Assembly (NCBI GenBank): GCA_018806915.1
Contig: JAGKQI010000083.1
Span: 124,001 to 188,000 of the forward strand
Reading direction: 5' to 3'
Length of the DNA stretch: 64,000 nucleotides
From: Phytophthora colocasiae
Lineage: Eukaryota > Oomycota > Peronosporomycetes > Peronosporales > Peronosporaceae
The first letter of the stretch is position 1; every line of letters begins with the position of its first letter. Below the pieces are notes generated by a model, which saw only the letters and a list, made by a program, of their open reading frames with translations, was not told the origin of the DNA and searched no databases. A program made the position numbers and the translations under genes. This document shows, piece after piece, positions 9,813-19,504 of the stretch.

Positions 9813-12800
9813 ATGGACTCGGCGACGTGCGTCTCCCCGGAGAACCCGTTGGGCGGCAATGCGCACGCCTTCCTGGATCTGTTCATGGTGGTGACGGTGG
9901 GGCTGGCGCTCTGCGTCGTCCTCTTCCGTGTGCTCTTCACTGTGTTCCCCATGTCTGCGCAGGGATCTACGGCTTCTACCAGCCAAACCGCCAGTCCAGA
10001 AGCCTCGCGCAGTCAGAAATCTGCTGAGAAGACGTCTGTAAAGCGAGCGACCAGTGTGCGTGAGCGCCTGGAGCGTGAGACCCGCACACGACTACCTCAT
10101 CGATCTACGTACTACTCGATGCCTTTCTTCGCTGATACTGTAGCCAACAAGCAGGAGTTCGTGGAGAGTTTAGTGGAGCTAGGTGACGCGCCGTTGGATG
10201 GATGGCTACTTGTCAAGAAAGGATTACAACGCGGCAAGCACTGGAAGAAACGCTTCGTGGTGCTGGACGCCCATGCCAGAGTCAAATACTACCCGAATGC
10301 AGATGCTGCCAGACGTAACACGAATGTGAAAGGATCCTTAGCAGTGCACGCAGTGAAACCCGCCGACCCGTTCGAGTTCGGAGCCAACACACTGGAGATC
10401 AGAGGCACATTGGGCGGCACGTACTTTTTCAGAGCAGAGGACGACATGGCTGCTCGTGCTTGGCTCTGCGTACTCACGATGCGTGCCATTCAAGGCCACG
10501 TGCCTGGACGCATCGACAGTGTTCTTAGTGCTGCGGTTGTTCCTGTTCCATCGCAGGCTCAGGCGGCACTGGCGTCGAATGGTGGTGCTGTTCCCCCACT
10601 CTTATCGTCTTCGTCGACGTTGAAGATGCATTCATTCTCCGAGTCGAATGAAAACGGCTTCAACGCGCTCAGTGCCACCGCCAGTGCCCTAAACCTGTTG
10701 AGCAGCCCTGGCGACGACGTTGAAGTGCCTCCTGTCCGACTGAAATCGCACGCGCTGGAGCTGGTGGTGCAGGATATGAGTTACGACAAGGATGCATCGC
10801 TACGTCAGTTCTACGTGGTGGCCAAGTTTAAATCCGAGCTGCACGACTATTCCAGCGTCCCAGTGGGGCAAACCTCCCCCAAGCCGCGAGGTGAGAAGGG
10901 CGAGAAAGGGGCTGTGGTCAAGTGGAATGAAAAGCTGACTTGGCACTTTCAGGATCACTTATGCTCGGAATGTCATGAATGTCGCTCGTTAGGAGCCTTA
11001 TCCGGCGCGTTCTGCGGTCTACCCGACATCATGGTATTGCACGTGTACGAGATCCACCTGCGCTACCTGACGACGAAAATTGGCGAAGTATCGCTGTCTC
11101 TACGAGAGCTGCTGGGCTTTACCGGGATGCGGACGGCTCAATTTTCCTGCGCGTGGCCCGTCACATCTACTCGTGACGCCATTCTCGGACAGCTGATGCT
11201 CTCGTTGAAGTACTCAGTAGACAACGCTGGCGGTGCGGAGCTGATGCAGTTCCTTGTGACTTCTGCTGACGAGCGCGAACTTGTGGGCGAGTATCCGCTC
11301 CACGCATCTTTGACGAGTGCTTACGACTTTTTCAATAATTTTTTAGCGAACGGCACATCAGATCGCATGAGTGAATACTACAAGGAGCGAGGTGATAGTG
11401 AGATTGAGGTCGGTGACTGGAGTCCGTCGAAGGAATATGGAGGCCAAGTACGCACGATGAGCTGCCGCTCGCCGACGAACGCATCGATCGGTCCATCTCA
11501 CACGATGACGACCACAACCGATCACGTGCCTTTCGACGAGGGGGGCATCGATGGAAACGAGAAGCTCGTGATGCAGTCGAAGGTGGTTATGCACGATATT
11601 CCGTACGGTGACTGTTTCTCCGTTGAAAAGGTGACTGTCGTGGAGCGAGTGACATCAAGTGATGGTACTCCAGGACAACTTGTAGCCAAGATTTACTTGG
11701 GAGTTCCGTTCTCGAAAGGGTGTATGTTCAAGTCGAAGATTATCTCGGCGACGCGCGAGGCTATGGTGAGCTCGTCGAGGCTGTATTTCCACGTGGTGAA
11801 TCGATCAATGGAGAATCCAGGTGCGTCATCGTCTGCAGCGCCGACCAAGCCTTTCTTGGTGTCCACTGAGGAAGAGCGACAGGTTGTTGGTGAATACGAT
11901 TTGCACCCTGCTATCAAGGACGCCATGCATTTCTTCGACTTATTCTACGCAGACAACACGATGTTTCGATGGCAAGCCATGTATAAAGAAGCAGGAGACA
12001 CGGAGCACGTAGTGGGGAAGTGGGAAGATTCGACAGAATACGGTGGTCAAGTGCGCGAGATGAAGTACCGAGCCAAAAGCACAGCACCTCTTGGGCCGTC
12101 TTCGACGATGGCAGAACAGATTGTTCATGTGCCATTCTCGTCTCAAGATCGCGATAGCTTGGACGCAGATCGACTCGTGATCGAACACAAGCTGACGTTG
12201 CTGGAAATCCCCTATGGGGATTGCTTCCACGTGGAGACTGTGTATGTGATTGAACCGCGCACAGATGCAATTGGGGCGCCGTTGGTGGCCAAGGTTTATA
12301 TCGGAATCCCGTTTTCAAAGAGCACAATGTTTAAGTCCAAGATCATGTCGGGCACTAAAGAAGGGGTTGTGAAGACTACAAAGTTCCTGTTCGAAGGGTT
12401 CAAGAAGGCCCTGGATGCAGAGGAGTCGGCTGATGCATCCCGTAGCTCCAGCACTGAGCAAGGTAGTGCAGCGCCTGTCCGCCCACGGAGAAGTTCGTCT
12501 GTTGGGGTCGTTTCTCGTCGCCGTCCGAGTGTTGCACGCTACAACAGTACTCTCGACGGCAGTGTTGGGCTTGAGGAAATTTTTGAGAACCAGCGTGTGA
12601 GCATGTTTGGCAAATGGGCACCCAATCATTTGCTGCCTACAGACCGACCTCGCTTTTCTAACCGAGACGGTGACAAGGCCATGAGCTTCGAGCAGGTTAC
12701 ACTCCCTCCTCACTGGAGTTGGACGACTCCTTGGCGGATCGACAAGAGCTACACAGACTGTGACGACGAAGGTTGGAGCTATGCTACAGATTTCCCCCGC

Positions 12801-13007
12801 TTCAAGTTCCACTTGGCTCGGGGCAAATCAAGCATGAAACGTCTCGGTGCGTCAGTGCGCCGTCGTCGTTGGATTCGTATGATGGCGTATGTGCCTCCAG
12901 AGGCAACCAATGACTCACTAGGTCCTCCACCTGCCAGTGGCACTACGAGCCGCCGTAACCGAAGCCGAGGCAGTCAAGGGAGCAACAGCAGTTTTATGGG
13001 TTCTTAA
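9813..13007 (+). CDS. PH-C2-VASt-VASt-DysF protein, probable lipid-transfer/membrane-contact protein
   Basis: This is a 1064-residue protein in one exon; the first in-frame ATG is at 9813. Domains in order: a hydrophobic segment (about 20-45, likely transmembrane); a PH domain (about 126-230, from GWLLVKKG to RAWLCVLTMRA); a C2-like region (about 312-460); two VASt domains (about 489-665 and 690-860) that share GEYxLH, EYGGQVRxM and the IPYGDCFxVE...KxYxGxPFSK pattern; and a DysF/peroxin-type Trp-rich segment (about 968-1025, WSWTTPWRID and RRRRWIRMM). VASt domains are StAR-like folds that carry sterols at membrane contact sites, and PH and C2 domains bind phosphoinositides or acidic lipids. 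Tethering with lipid transport is the natural inference. The two VASt copies are clearly related, so an internal duplication occurred. Confidence 0.85.
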   Translation: MDSATCVSPENPLGGNAHAFLDLFMVVTVGLALCVVLFRVLFTVFPMSAQGSTASTSQTASPEASRSQKSAEKTSVKRATSVRERLERETRTRLPHRSTYYSMPFFADTVANKQEFVESLVELGDAPLDGWLLVKKGLQRGKHWKKRFVVLDAHARVKYYPNADAARRNTNVKGSLAVHAVKPADPFEFGANTLEIRGTLGGTYFFRAEDDMAARAWLCVLTMRAIQGHVPGRIDSVLSAAVVPVPSQAQAALASNGGAVPPLLSSSSTLKMHSFSESNENGFNALSATASALNLLSSPGDDVEVPPVRLKSHALELVVQDMSYDKDASLRQFYVVAKFKSELHDYSSVPVGQTSPKPRGEKGEKGAVVKWNEKLTWHFQDHLCSECHECRSLGALSGAFCGLPDIMVLHVYEIHLRYLTTKIGEVSLSLRELLGFTGMRTAQFSCAWPVTSTRDAILGQLMLSLKYSVDNAGGAELMQFLVTSADERELVGEYPLHASLTSAYDFFNNFLANGTSDRMSEYYKERGDSEIEVGDWSPSKEYGGQVRTMSCRSPTNASIGPSHTMTTTTDHVPFDEGGIDGNEKLVMQSKVVMHDIPYGDCFSVEKVTVVERVTSSDGTPGQLVAKIYLGVPFSKGCMFKSKIISATREAMVSSSRLYFHVVNRSMENPGASSSAAPTKPFLVSTEEERQVVGEYDLHPAIKDAMHFFDLFYADNTMFRWQAMYKEAGDTEHVVGKWEDSTEYGGQVREMKYRAKSTAPLGPSSTMAEQIVHVPFSSQDRDSLDADRLVIEHKLTLLEIPYGDCFHVETVYVIEPRTDAIGAPLVAKVYIGIPFSKSTMFKSKIMSGTKEGVVKTTKFLFEGFKKALDAEESADASRSSSTEQGSAAPVRPRRSSSVGVVSRRRPSVARYNSTLDGSVGLEEIFENQRVSMFGKWAPNHLLPTDRPRFSNRDGDKAMSFEQVTLPPHWSWTTPWRIDKSYTDCDDEGWSYATDFPRFKFHLARGKSSMKRLGASVRRRRWIRMMAYVPPEATNDSLGPPPASGTTSRRNRSRGSQGSNSSFMGS

Positions 13008-13203
13008 TTGGCAACACAAAGCTGCTTTTAGTTCTAAAAACTCTTCCAACATCTTGGTCTGGTCGTATGAAAATAGTCATTTCTTATCGGTATTATTAGT
13101 TCGAGGACGAGAGCGTAGACGGAAGTTAGTAGAGCGCTTTCACAACACAAGAAGCCGTCAAGTGCACAAGCCCCACCCAGCTCAATTTCAAGATCCTTCA
13201 GCT

Positions 13204-13413
13204 ATGAACTTCCCTCACCGTGTGCTTCTTCTCATTATCGTAGTCATGGTGACTTCATCCTCGTGGACGACCGACGCTGCTGGACCTTTGCCCATTTCGG
13301 CTCGATACGACGATTTCCGTGAGCGAATGCTTCGACAAACCATCTCCAGACAAGCGGCCTATGAGAAGAGAGAGCGCGACTTCTTTGCGGGGGAGCGTCG
13401 TAAGCGGAACTAA
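13204..13413 (+). CDS. Small secreted protein, 69 residues
   Basis: The ATG at 13204 opens MNFPHRVLLLIIVVMVTSSS, a strong signal peptide, with cleavage likely after TDAAG or nearby. The mature part is short and charged, rich in Arg, Lys and Glu, ends RKRN, and has no cysteine. A longer upstream frame exists but lacks the signal peptide at its start, so the inner ATG is preferred. An initiator-like AGTCATTTCTTATC lies near 13076. The layout (signal peptide, then RR/E-rich helix with QAAYEKRERDFF) recalls the two small secreted proteins at 57751 and 58320, but the sequence link is weak. Function is unknown. Confidence 0.6.
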   Translation: MNFPHRVLLLIIVVMVTSSSWTTDAAGPLPISARYDDFRERMLRQTISRQAAYEKRERDFFAGERRKRN

Positions 13414-13660
13414 ACCTGAGCTCGTACATGGCAAACTTTTTTTTGACAGCCGAAAACGACACGAAGATAGCTTTATAATTGAATTCTGAGCCTATTCATT
13501 GACCTTGCCATTGTACTTGTACTTTGCCACTCATTGCAAGATGTTGATCATGGAACGGTATACCCAACACAAAATGTAGTTTATTTGTTCGGTAAAAGAG
13601 AACATTGAAGTAGGCTTCTACATGTAGTAGAAACAGAGTATGTCGTGATGACATTGGGAC

Positions 13661-15919
13661 TTAGTTCTGCAAACGGAGACGACGGCCGCTCTGCTGAGTG
13701 GTCTGCTGCTGCTGCTGCTGCTGCTGCTGGTCCTCGTTCTGGATGCCCGTCTTCGAAGGCGGCTGCTGCTGCTGGTGCTCGTCACTTCCCTGGTTCTGCG
13801 AGCCATTGTTGCTTCCCCGGTGCTCCGATCCGCTGTTGCTTCCCTGGTGCTCCGATCCGTTGTTGCTTCCCTGGTGCTCCGATCCGTTGTTGCTTCCCTG
13901 GTGCTCCGATCCGTTGTTGCTTCCCTGGTACTGCGATCCATTGTTGCTACCCTGGTTCTGCGATCCATTGTTGCTACCCTGGTTCGCCGATCCGTTGTTG
14001 CTTCCGTTGTTGCTTCCCTGGTGCTCCGAGCCATTGTGGCTGTCTTGGTTCTGCGAGCCATTGTTGCTTCCCTGATTCTCCGAGCCGTTGTTGCTGCCTG
14101 GGCAAGGGGTAGGCGCGTTCTGGGTCACACCAGTTCCGGGGGTGATGATACCAACACCGACGCCACCGACGTTCACACCAACTCCAGCGTCAACACCAAC
14201 GCCGACACCGCCGCCGTTCTGCTGCTCGCCCTGGTTTTGTGAGCCATTGTTGCTGCCCGGGCAAGGGGTCTCGGCGTTCTGGTTGCCACCGCCAAGGCCG
14301 ATGCCAACGCCGGCACCGACACCAGCGTCCACACCGACACCGCCGACGTTCACACCGACGCCAGCGCCAAGACCGACACCAACACCGCCGCCGTTCTGCT
14401 GCTCAACAGTCTGCGAAGACTGCTGGTGCTCACCGCCAAGGCCGATGCCAACGCCGGCACCGACACCAGCATCCACACCGACACCGCCGACGTTCACACC
14501 GACGCCAGCGCCAAGACCGACACCAACACCGCCGCCGTTCTGCTGCTCAACAGTCTGCGAAGACTGCTGGTGCTCACCGCCAAGGCCGATGCCAACGCCG
14601 GCACCGACATCAGCATCCACACCGACACCGCCGACGTTCACACCGACGCCAGCGCCGAGACCGACACCAACACCGCCGCCGTTCTGCTGCTCAACAGTCT
14701 GCGAAGACTGCTGGTGCTCACCGCCAAGGCCGATGCCAACGCCGGCACCGACACCAGCATCCACACCGACACCGCCGACGTTCACACCAACTCCAGCGTC
14801 AACACCAACGCCGACACCGCCGCCGTTCTGCTGCTCACCAGTCTGCGAAGACTGCTGGTGCTCACCGCCAAGGCCGATGCCAACGCCGGCACCGACACCA
14901 GCATCCACACCGACACCGCCGACGTTCACACCGACGCCAGCGTCAACACCAACGCCGACACCGCCGCCGTTCTGCTGCTCACCAGTCTGTGAAGACTGCT
15001 GGTGCTCACCGCCAAGGCCGATGCCAACGCCGGCACCGACACCAGCATCCACACCGACACCGCCGACGTTCACACCGACGCCAGCGCCAAGACCGACACC
15101 AACACCGCCGCCGTTCTGCTGCTCAACAGTCTGCGAAGACTGCTGGTGCTCACCGCCAAGGCCGATGCCAACGCCGGCACCGACATCAGCATCCACACCG
15201 ACACCGCCGACGTTCACACCGACGCCAGCGCCAAGACCGACACCAACACCGCCGCCGTTCTGCTGCTCAACAGTCTGCGAAGACTGCTGGTGCTCACCGC
15301 CAAGGCCGATGCCAACGCCGGCACCGACACCAGCATCCACACCGACACCGCCGACGTTCACACCGACGCCAGCGTCAACACCAACGCCGACACCGCCGCC
15401 GTTCTGCTGCTCACCAGTCTGCGAAGACTGCTGGTGCTCACCGCCAAGGCCGATGCCAACGCCGGCACCGACACCAGCATCCACACCGACACCGCCAACG
15501 TTCACACCGACGCCAGCGCCAAGACCGACACCAACACCGCCGCCGTTCTGCTGCTGGCCCTGGTTCTGCGAGCTCGGGCAAGGCGTCTCAGCGCTTTGGT
15601 GGCCGCCGCCGAGGCCGAGACCAAGTCCCAAACCAACGCCGGCATCAACGCCTACACCGCCGAGGTTGAGGCCCAGGCCGGCACCAACACCAACGCCGAG
15701 GCCAAGACCCTGGGTCTGCGTGTTGTCGCCCGAGGGGCACGGGGTCTCAGCAGTCTGTTCGTGACCACCGCCGAGGTTGATGCCCAGACCAGCACCCACG
15801 CCGAGCTGCACACCGTGCTTGTAGTCGGGCACCTCGTTGCCGGTGGTGGCCTCACTGACGCTGGCCATGACTAGGGCCGCAGTGGCGCACAATGCGATCA
15901 TTTTCTTGCAGGACAGCAT
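13661..15919 (-). CDS. Secreted glycine/valine-rich tandem-repeat protein
   Basis: This 752-residue protein begins with a signal peptide ([20 protein letters not shown]). Its body is built of [20 protein letters not shown] stretches in which Gly alternates with Val, Leu, Ile or Ala. Eight near-identical 48-residue units, each with EHQQSSQT and EQQNGGG, occupy the centre. The flanks carry ETPCPS/PTPCPG cysteine motifs. The C-terminal part switches to SNNGS(Q/E)NQG-type repeats, then a poly-Gln run and GRRLRLQN. Such Gly-rich secreted proteins are usually structural (wall, matrix or adhesive), which is an inference. Repeat units are homogenised at DNA level, so copy number may vary between strains or be mis-assembled. 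Confidence 0.8.
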   Translation of the reverse strand: MLSCKKMIALCATAALVMASVSEATTGNEVPDYKHGVQLGVGAGLGINLGGGHEQTAETPCPSGDNTQTQGLGLGVGVGAGLGLNLGGVGVDAGVGLGLGLGLGGGHQSAETPCPSSQNQGQQQNGGGVGVGLGAGVGVNVGGVGVDAGVGAGVGIGLGGEHQQSSQTGEQQNGGGVGVGVDAGVGVNVGGVGVDAGVGAGVGIGLGGEHQQSSQTVEQQNGGGVGVGLGAGVGVNVGGVGVDADVGAGVGIGLGGEHQQSSQTVEQQNGGGVGVGLGAGVGVNVGGVGVDAGVGAGVGIGLGGEHQQSSQTGEQQNGGGVGVGVDAGVGVNVGGVGVDAGVGAGVGIGLGGEHQQSSQTGEQQNGGGVGVGVDAGVGVNVGGVGVDAGVGAGVGIGLGGEHQQSSQTVEQQNGGGVGVGLGAGVGVNVGGVGVDADVGAGVGIGLGGEHQQSSQTVEQQNGGGVGVGLGAGVGVNVGGVGVDAGVGAGVGIGLGGEHQQSSQTVEQQNGGGVGVGLGAGVGVNVGGVGVDAGVGAGVGIGLGGGNQNAETPCPGSNNGSQNQGEQQNGGGVGVGVDAGVGVNVGGVGVGIITPGTGVTQNAPTPCPGSNNGSENQGSNNGSQNQDSHNGSEHQGSNNGSNNGSANQGSNNGSQNQGSNNGSQYQGSNNGSEHQGSNNGSEHQGSNNGSEHQGSNSGSEHRGSNNGSQNQGSDEHQQQQPPSKTGIQNEDQQQQQQQQQTTQQSGRRLRLQN
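14286..15560 (-). repeat. 144-bp coding minisatellite
   Basis: The word TGCTGGTGCTCACCGCC recurs at 14421, 14565, 14709, 14853, 14997, 15141, 15285 and 15429, an exact 144-bp (48-codon) period. Units differ mainly by a few substitutions (GAG versus ACG-type changes giving TGEQQN or TVEQQN; LGAGVG or VDAGVG). Because the period is a multiple of three, long spurious frames open on the opposite strand. Confidence 0.9.
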
Positions 15920-17953
15920 TATTCTTGAGTTGAAATGGAGAGTGTAGAGATGGAGATCTTCCGACGAGACAGTTCGGACTGTTTGGATGGACTTGGGCCG
16001 TAGCGAGCAAGTTGTAGAATGAAGAGATGGAAGCGCGGGCTTGGGAAGCTTGGGCCTGCCTACCTAATCCCTGCTGGACAGCGTGCACTGCAACTGCAAT
16101 GCAATTGACCCAGCCCCATCCAAAGCGTAGATCCGAGATATCGCAGGTCGCGCATGGGACGCGTCAAGCCACAGTTCAGTTGGTACAAATAACGACGGAA
16201 AAACCCGCCGGGAAATGTTAGTGCTTTCAATAGTTAAGAACGGGCAGCTTACACGACGGAAAAACACGACGTCTGGCATTACTGTTTTCTATTGGCTCAA
16301 AATTGAAATCTATGTCCCAAAGTCCAATTTTTGTTCATTACAAAATTCTGTTTTATCCAATAGAATCGGCAAAGCAAAATTTACAGCTATTATAAATAAT
16401 ATTCAACCAATCGAAGAAGTGATTTGCGGAAAATGGTTCACTTTTTTTGTATTCTTAGTGAGTTTTTCACCAGAAGAAGATAGCTCGCTAACTGTCGTCT
16501 CCTGAGTTTGAAACGTTTCACGATCTGCTGGTAATTATCTAGAGGTTCGTGACACTTTCGGTGGATAGCCTCGCTGGCGTCAGGTCGAAAAGTCTCAGAT
16601 TGCGCCGCAAGCGAGACACTTTGCTCATCGTTGCCTTGCACACCGACCGTTGATCCTTGTTACTAGCGTGTCTGTTCGCTCAACAACATTGGGCTGTTCG
16701 AGCACTTCAATGTGGACATGTCCGGTGGGATCCTAAACAAGTTTATATGGGCAAGTTCCCGCGCGTTCCTTTTCTGCTTTTACATGAAGAAGAATATTTT
16801 CATCGATCTCGTTCGCGCCATGTGATCCGGTCCACCACTCCGGACTTGGCGGCAGCCTCCCGCTAACGTACAGGGATATCCAACCACCAAACCTCATGCC
16901 TCGCCTTTGCCTTGGCTAGTTTTCCTGTGGTTGTAGGGCTCCCATCGCAGCTACCCGCTCAAACGTGCTGCCAGAAAAAGCTTTGCGATTCCGCGTGACA
17001 CGCGTGTCTTTGCCGAATTTCGGCAATCTTTACAAGGTCAGGCAGTGCACACTGTTTGAACCCCGGTGTGCCGGTGCCGAGGTTCAAGCACTTCCGGTCC
17101 ATTTACCACCCACAGCTCTTCGTCTTCTCGTGGAGGTACATGTAAGCCCTCCTGCGTTTCTCGCTGCGCGCGACATGGTCATAACCAACCACAGCTTGTG
17201 GCACGGTTCGCAGTGAGGATCTATGGTCAAGATCGCCACTTTACGTACGGATCGCTGCCTTGATGCGCAGTGATTCGCCACTGAGACCGAAGTCCATTGG
17301 CTCAAGTCCATTGACTGACACATACGGTTGAGAACGGAGCTTTGATCTTGGTTTCAACTCACAGATGGTCGTGTTGGAAATTCTACACTGATTACAGTAC
17401 CCAGCGCATGATATCCTTTTAGGTTGCGGTGTTCGACAACTATAAGAGGTTTGTCCGATTCCAGCAGTGCATGAGGCCTCGGCTACTATTACCAAGGCAG
17501 TTGCATTTCAATGTCATGCCCGACCCGATCCATATCTATCACACCGCTACGTTGACAAAACGCGACTGCAGTCCACATTCGGCTTTCCACTTCAGCTGTG
17601 CGTCAGCATGTCGGTCGTCAGCGGAACCGAAAGTTTCGACGAAGCTTCGTCCCCGAGAGGCTTTCCACTGCGGTCGGACGTCCGCCACAACATCCAGCAT
17701 CCACGCAAAGGCCACGCTCTGACAATACAATGTAGTATTGTCACGATACCTACGACTTGTACTGCGAGCGATCCATACACGTGCGCATTGCCAGTGGCAA
17801 TTTGCCACCAACGTTCGCTTTCATGGAAGTACAGTCAGTAGTACATGATAAAATTGTGTTATCTTTCATCGACGCTCCACTAGCTTCTCGTACTATAGTG
17901 TTTCATCCCGAAAAAAAATTAAAAAAAAATAATGTAGTATCTTCTTAACGTAC

Positions 17954-17971
17954 AGTACTACATGTAGTACT
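17954..17971. repeat. Perfect 18-bp palindrome upstream of FIBP
   Basis: AGTACTACATGTAGTACT reads identically on both strands, and its core is TACATGTA. It ends 39 bp before the FIBP start codon and 12 bp before the initiator-like motif. A dimeric transcription-factor site is a reasonable inference. Confidence 0.8.
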
Positions 17972-17983
17972 TAGTAGGAACGT

Positions 17984-17995
17984 CTCATTTTTGCA
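17984..17995 (+). promoter_or_regulatory. Oomycete-type initiator of FIBP gene
   Basis: TCATTTTTGCAA, followed by CAAA, matches the oomycete initiator plus flanking element well. It lies only about 16 bp from the ATG at 18011, which implies a very short leader. Confidence 0.6.
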
Positions 17996-18010
17996 ACAAA
18001 AAAAACAATA

Positions 18011-19456
18011 ATGATGCGAGAGGTGTTCGAGGCCTTCTTGACGGATCCGATCCGGGTGAACGAGGACGTGTTCGCGCTGTGGCTCGAAGGTCACAATGCT
18101 GGGGACGCACTGGCAGCTCGCTTGCGTCTTCCATCAGCTGTGCCCATGCCGTATCTAGGCGGAGATGCGGCCGCCAAACTGCGAGAGCTTTTATGGCGAG
18201 ACACAGTGGACCAATATCGCCTCTATGACAAATTGGAGCACTATTTATCGCAGCCGAGTCTGTTTCGGTCTCAGTTGCTGTTCCAAATCCCCCCAGTGCA
18301 GCAATATTACATGGTAGAACGCTACTACACGCGCGACCCGGACGTGGATCGTTGGCTGCTCGGCAAAAAACTATCAGGGCGACTGGAGAAGGATCTGGAC
18401 GATGTGGCGGAGAGCTCTGGCCGCACACTCAAGAGTTGCCGTCGACAACTGGAGAATCTACGACGTGTGTACGCTGCCGTAGAGGACCGCAATTTCCATG
18501 GCCTTCCGTGTCGTGCTGTTAGCGAGCTCTTCCTGCTTTCGGAGACCCTATCCAGTAAATACGCGTGTCTGCTCTTCATCCTGCACACGAGGTTCCAAGT
18601 GCACCCTCAGCATCCTGTCACTGGTTTCCTCACATGGTCTGACTTGCGCTTTTTCGCTGCATTACTCATGACCCATTGGCTTCCACAACGGAAAAGGTTG
18701 TCGAAGCTTCAATTCCATAAGGGGGCCCCCGACAAAGATACTGAAGAAGATTCGGTTGTGGAGAACGGTGCTCAAATTGCACGGAGATCTCCGAGTACAG
18801 GGGAATGGCCAGCGATCGGGTTCTTGCAGGAGAAATTGCAACCAACGAGTGTGAGGGAAACTGTGGGGTTGGATCTAAGCCACCAGTTGACCAACTGTCT
18901 CCGGGATCTCAAGGCACATCTCATTAACGACAACGACGTGCTTCGAGTGTACCGCGAGAAAATCATGAGTCAATTGAGATCGTGGGCTGCTGCAAAGGGA
19001 ACACTAAGTGGAAACGCCCATAGCTTGAGTGAGCTCGAGAGTAAATTGTACCTTGTGGTGCATGGCTTCCTGACGATCGGTGCTGGACTCTCGCAGCCAA
19101 AAGAGCTGCAACACCTGCTCGAGTATTTGCTGGCACGCGTGGTTCGCGTTTTGCATGACTGCGAAGTCTCGAAATCGCAACTGAGCGTGCTCTTCAGCGC
19201 TCTGGTGGATGCATTGGCGGAGCTGGATGTGTGGTATCTCAACGGACAGGAAACACGCGGCTTGCTGCTTGCTAGCTGGGATCGCTTTATCAGCGTTTGT
19301 CGAGCTGTAATACTAACGGTTTATGATCGCTGTCACCCCTCGGCTATCCTGGCGTACCAACAAGCAATGGCTGGAGATGTTGCAGAGGAGTTAATGAACG
19401 CTTCGATGGAAGGTGCTAGTCGTGTGGCAGTCGCTTTCAAGACTCAAGCTAATTAA
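18011..19456 (+). CDS. FIBP-like protein (acidic FGF intracellular-binding protein family)
   Basis: This 481-residue single-exon protein matches the FIBP family along much of its length. Diagnostic segments are NEDVFALWLEGHNAGDAL, FQIPPVQQYYMVERYY, the highly conserved LGKKLSGRLEKDLDDVAE and LKSCRRQLENLRRVYAAVED, and LSSKYACLLFILHTRF. The animal protein binds intracellular FGF1; oomycetes have no FGF system that I know of, so the ancestral role here is unknown. The C-terminal half (after about 240) is less conserved and helical. Two ATGs are adjacent (18011 and 18014). The gene ends 48 bp from the 3' end of the convergent EF-hand gene. Confidence 0.85.
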   Translation: MMREVFEAFLTDPIRVNEDVFALWLEGHNAGDALAARLRLPSAVPMPYLGGDAAAKLRELLWRDTVDQYRLYDKLEHYLSQPSLFRSQLLFQIPPVQQYYMVERYYTRDPDVDRWLLGKKLSGRLEKDLDDVAESSGRTLKSCRRQLENLRRVYAAVEDRNFHGLPCRAVSELFLLSETLSSKYACLLFILHTRFQVHPQHPVTGFLTWSDLRFFAALLMTHWLPQRKRLSKLQFHKGAPDKDTEEDSVVENGAQIARRSPSTGEWPAIGFLQEKLQPTSVRETVGLDLSHQLTNCLRDLKAHLINDNDVLRVYREKIMSQLRSWAAAKGTLSGNAHSLSELESKLYLVVHGFLTIGAGLSQPKELQHLLEYLLARVVRVLHDCEVSKSQLSVLFSALVDALAELDVWYLNGQETRGLLLASWDRFISVCRAVILTVYDRCHPSAILAYQQAMAGDVAEELMNASMEGASRVAVAFKTQAN

Positions 19457-19504
19457 TATTAGTCCTTTAAAGCAATAGTACATCACAAAAGCAAAATCTT
19501 TACC

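Larger units (their letters stand above)
15920..18000. other. 2-kb region without a supported gene
   Basis: About 16200-16500 is AT-rich with several CCAAT/ATTGG words and could be promoter DNA of the glycine-rich gene. About 16650-17850 contains short stop-free frames on both strands with no motif I can identify; it may be an eroded transposon. TACATGTA occurs at 17137-17144. Nothing here is annotated as coding. Confidence 0.5.

Noticed and set aside
14088..15764. Very long plus-strand ORFs (up to 558 codons) rich in Thr/Pro, His/Arg or Ala/Asp across the glycine-rich gene
   Set aside because: They are antisense or shifted frames of the 144-bp repeats. The period is a multiple of three, so stops never appear. 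The minus-strand frame has the signal peptide and sensible composition.
16650..17850. Several short ORFs on both strands
   Set aside because: Mutually overlapping, no recognisable domain, no consistent splicing; may be transposon debris.
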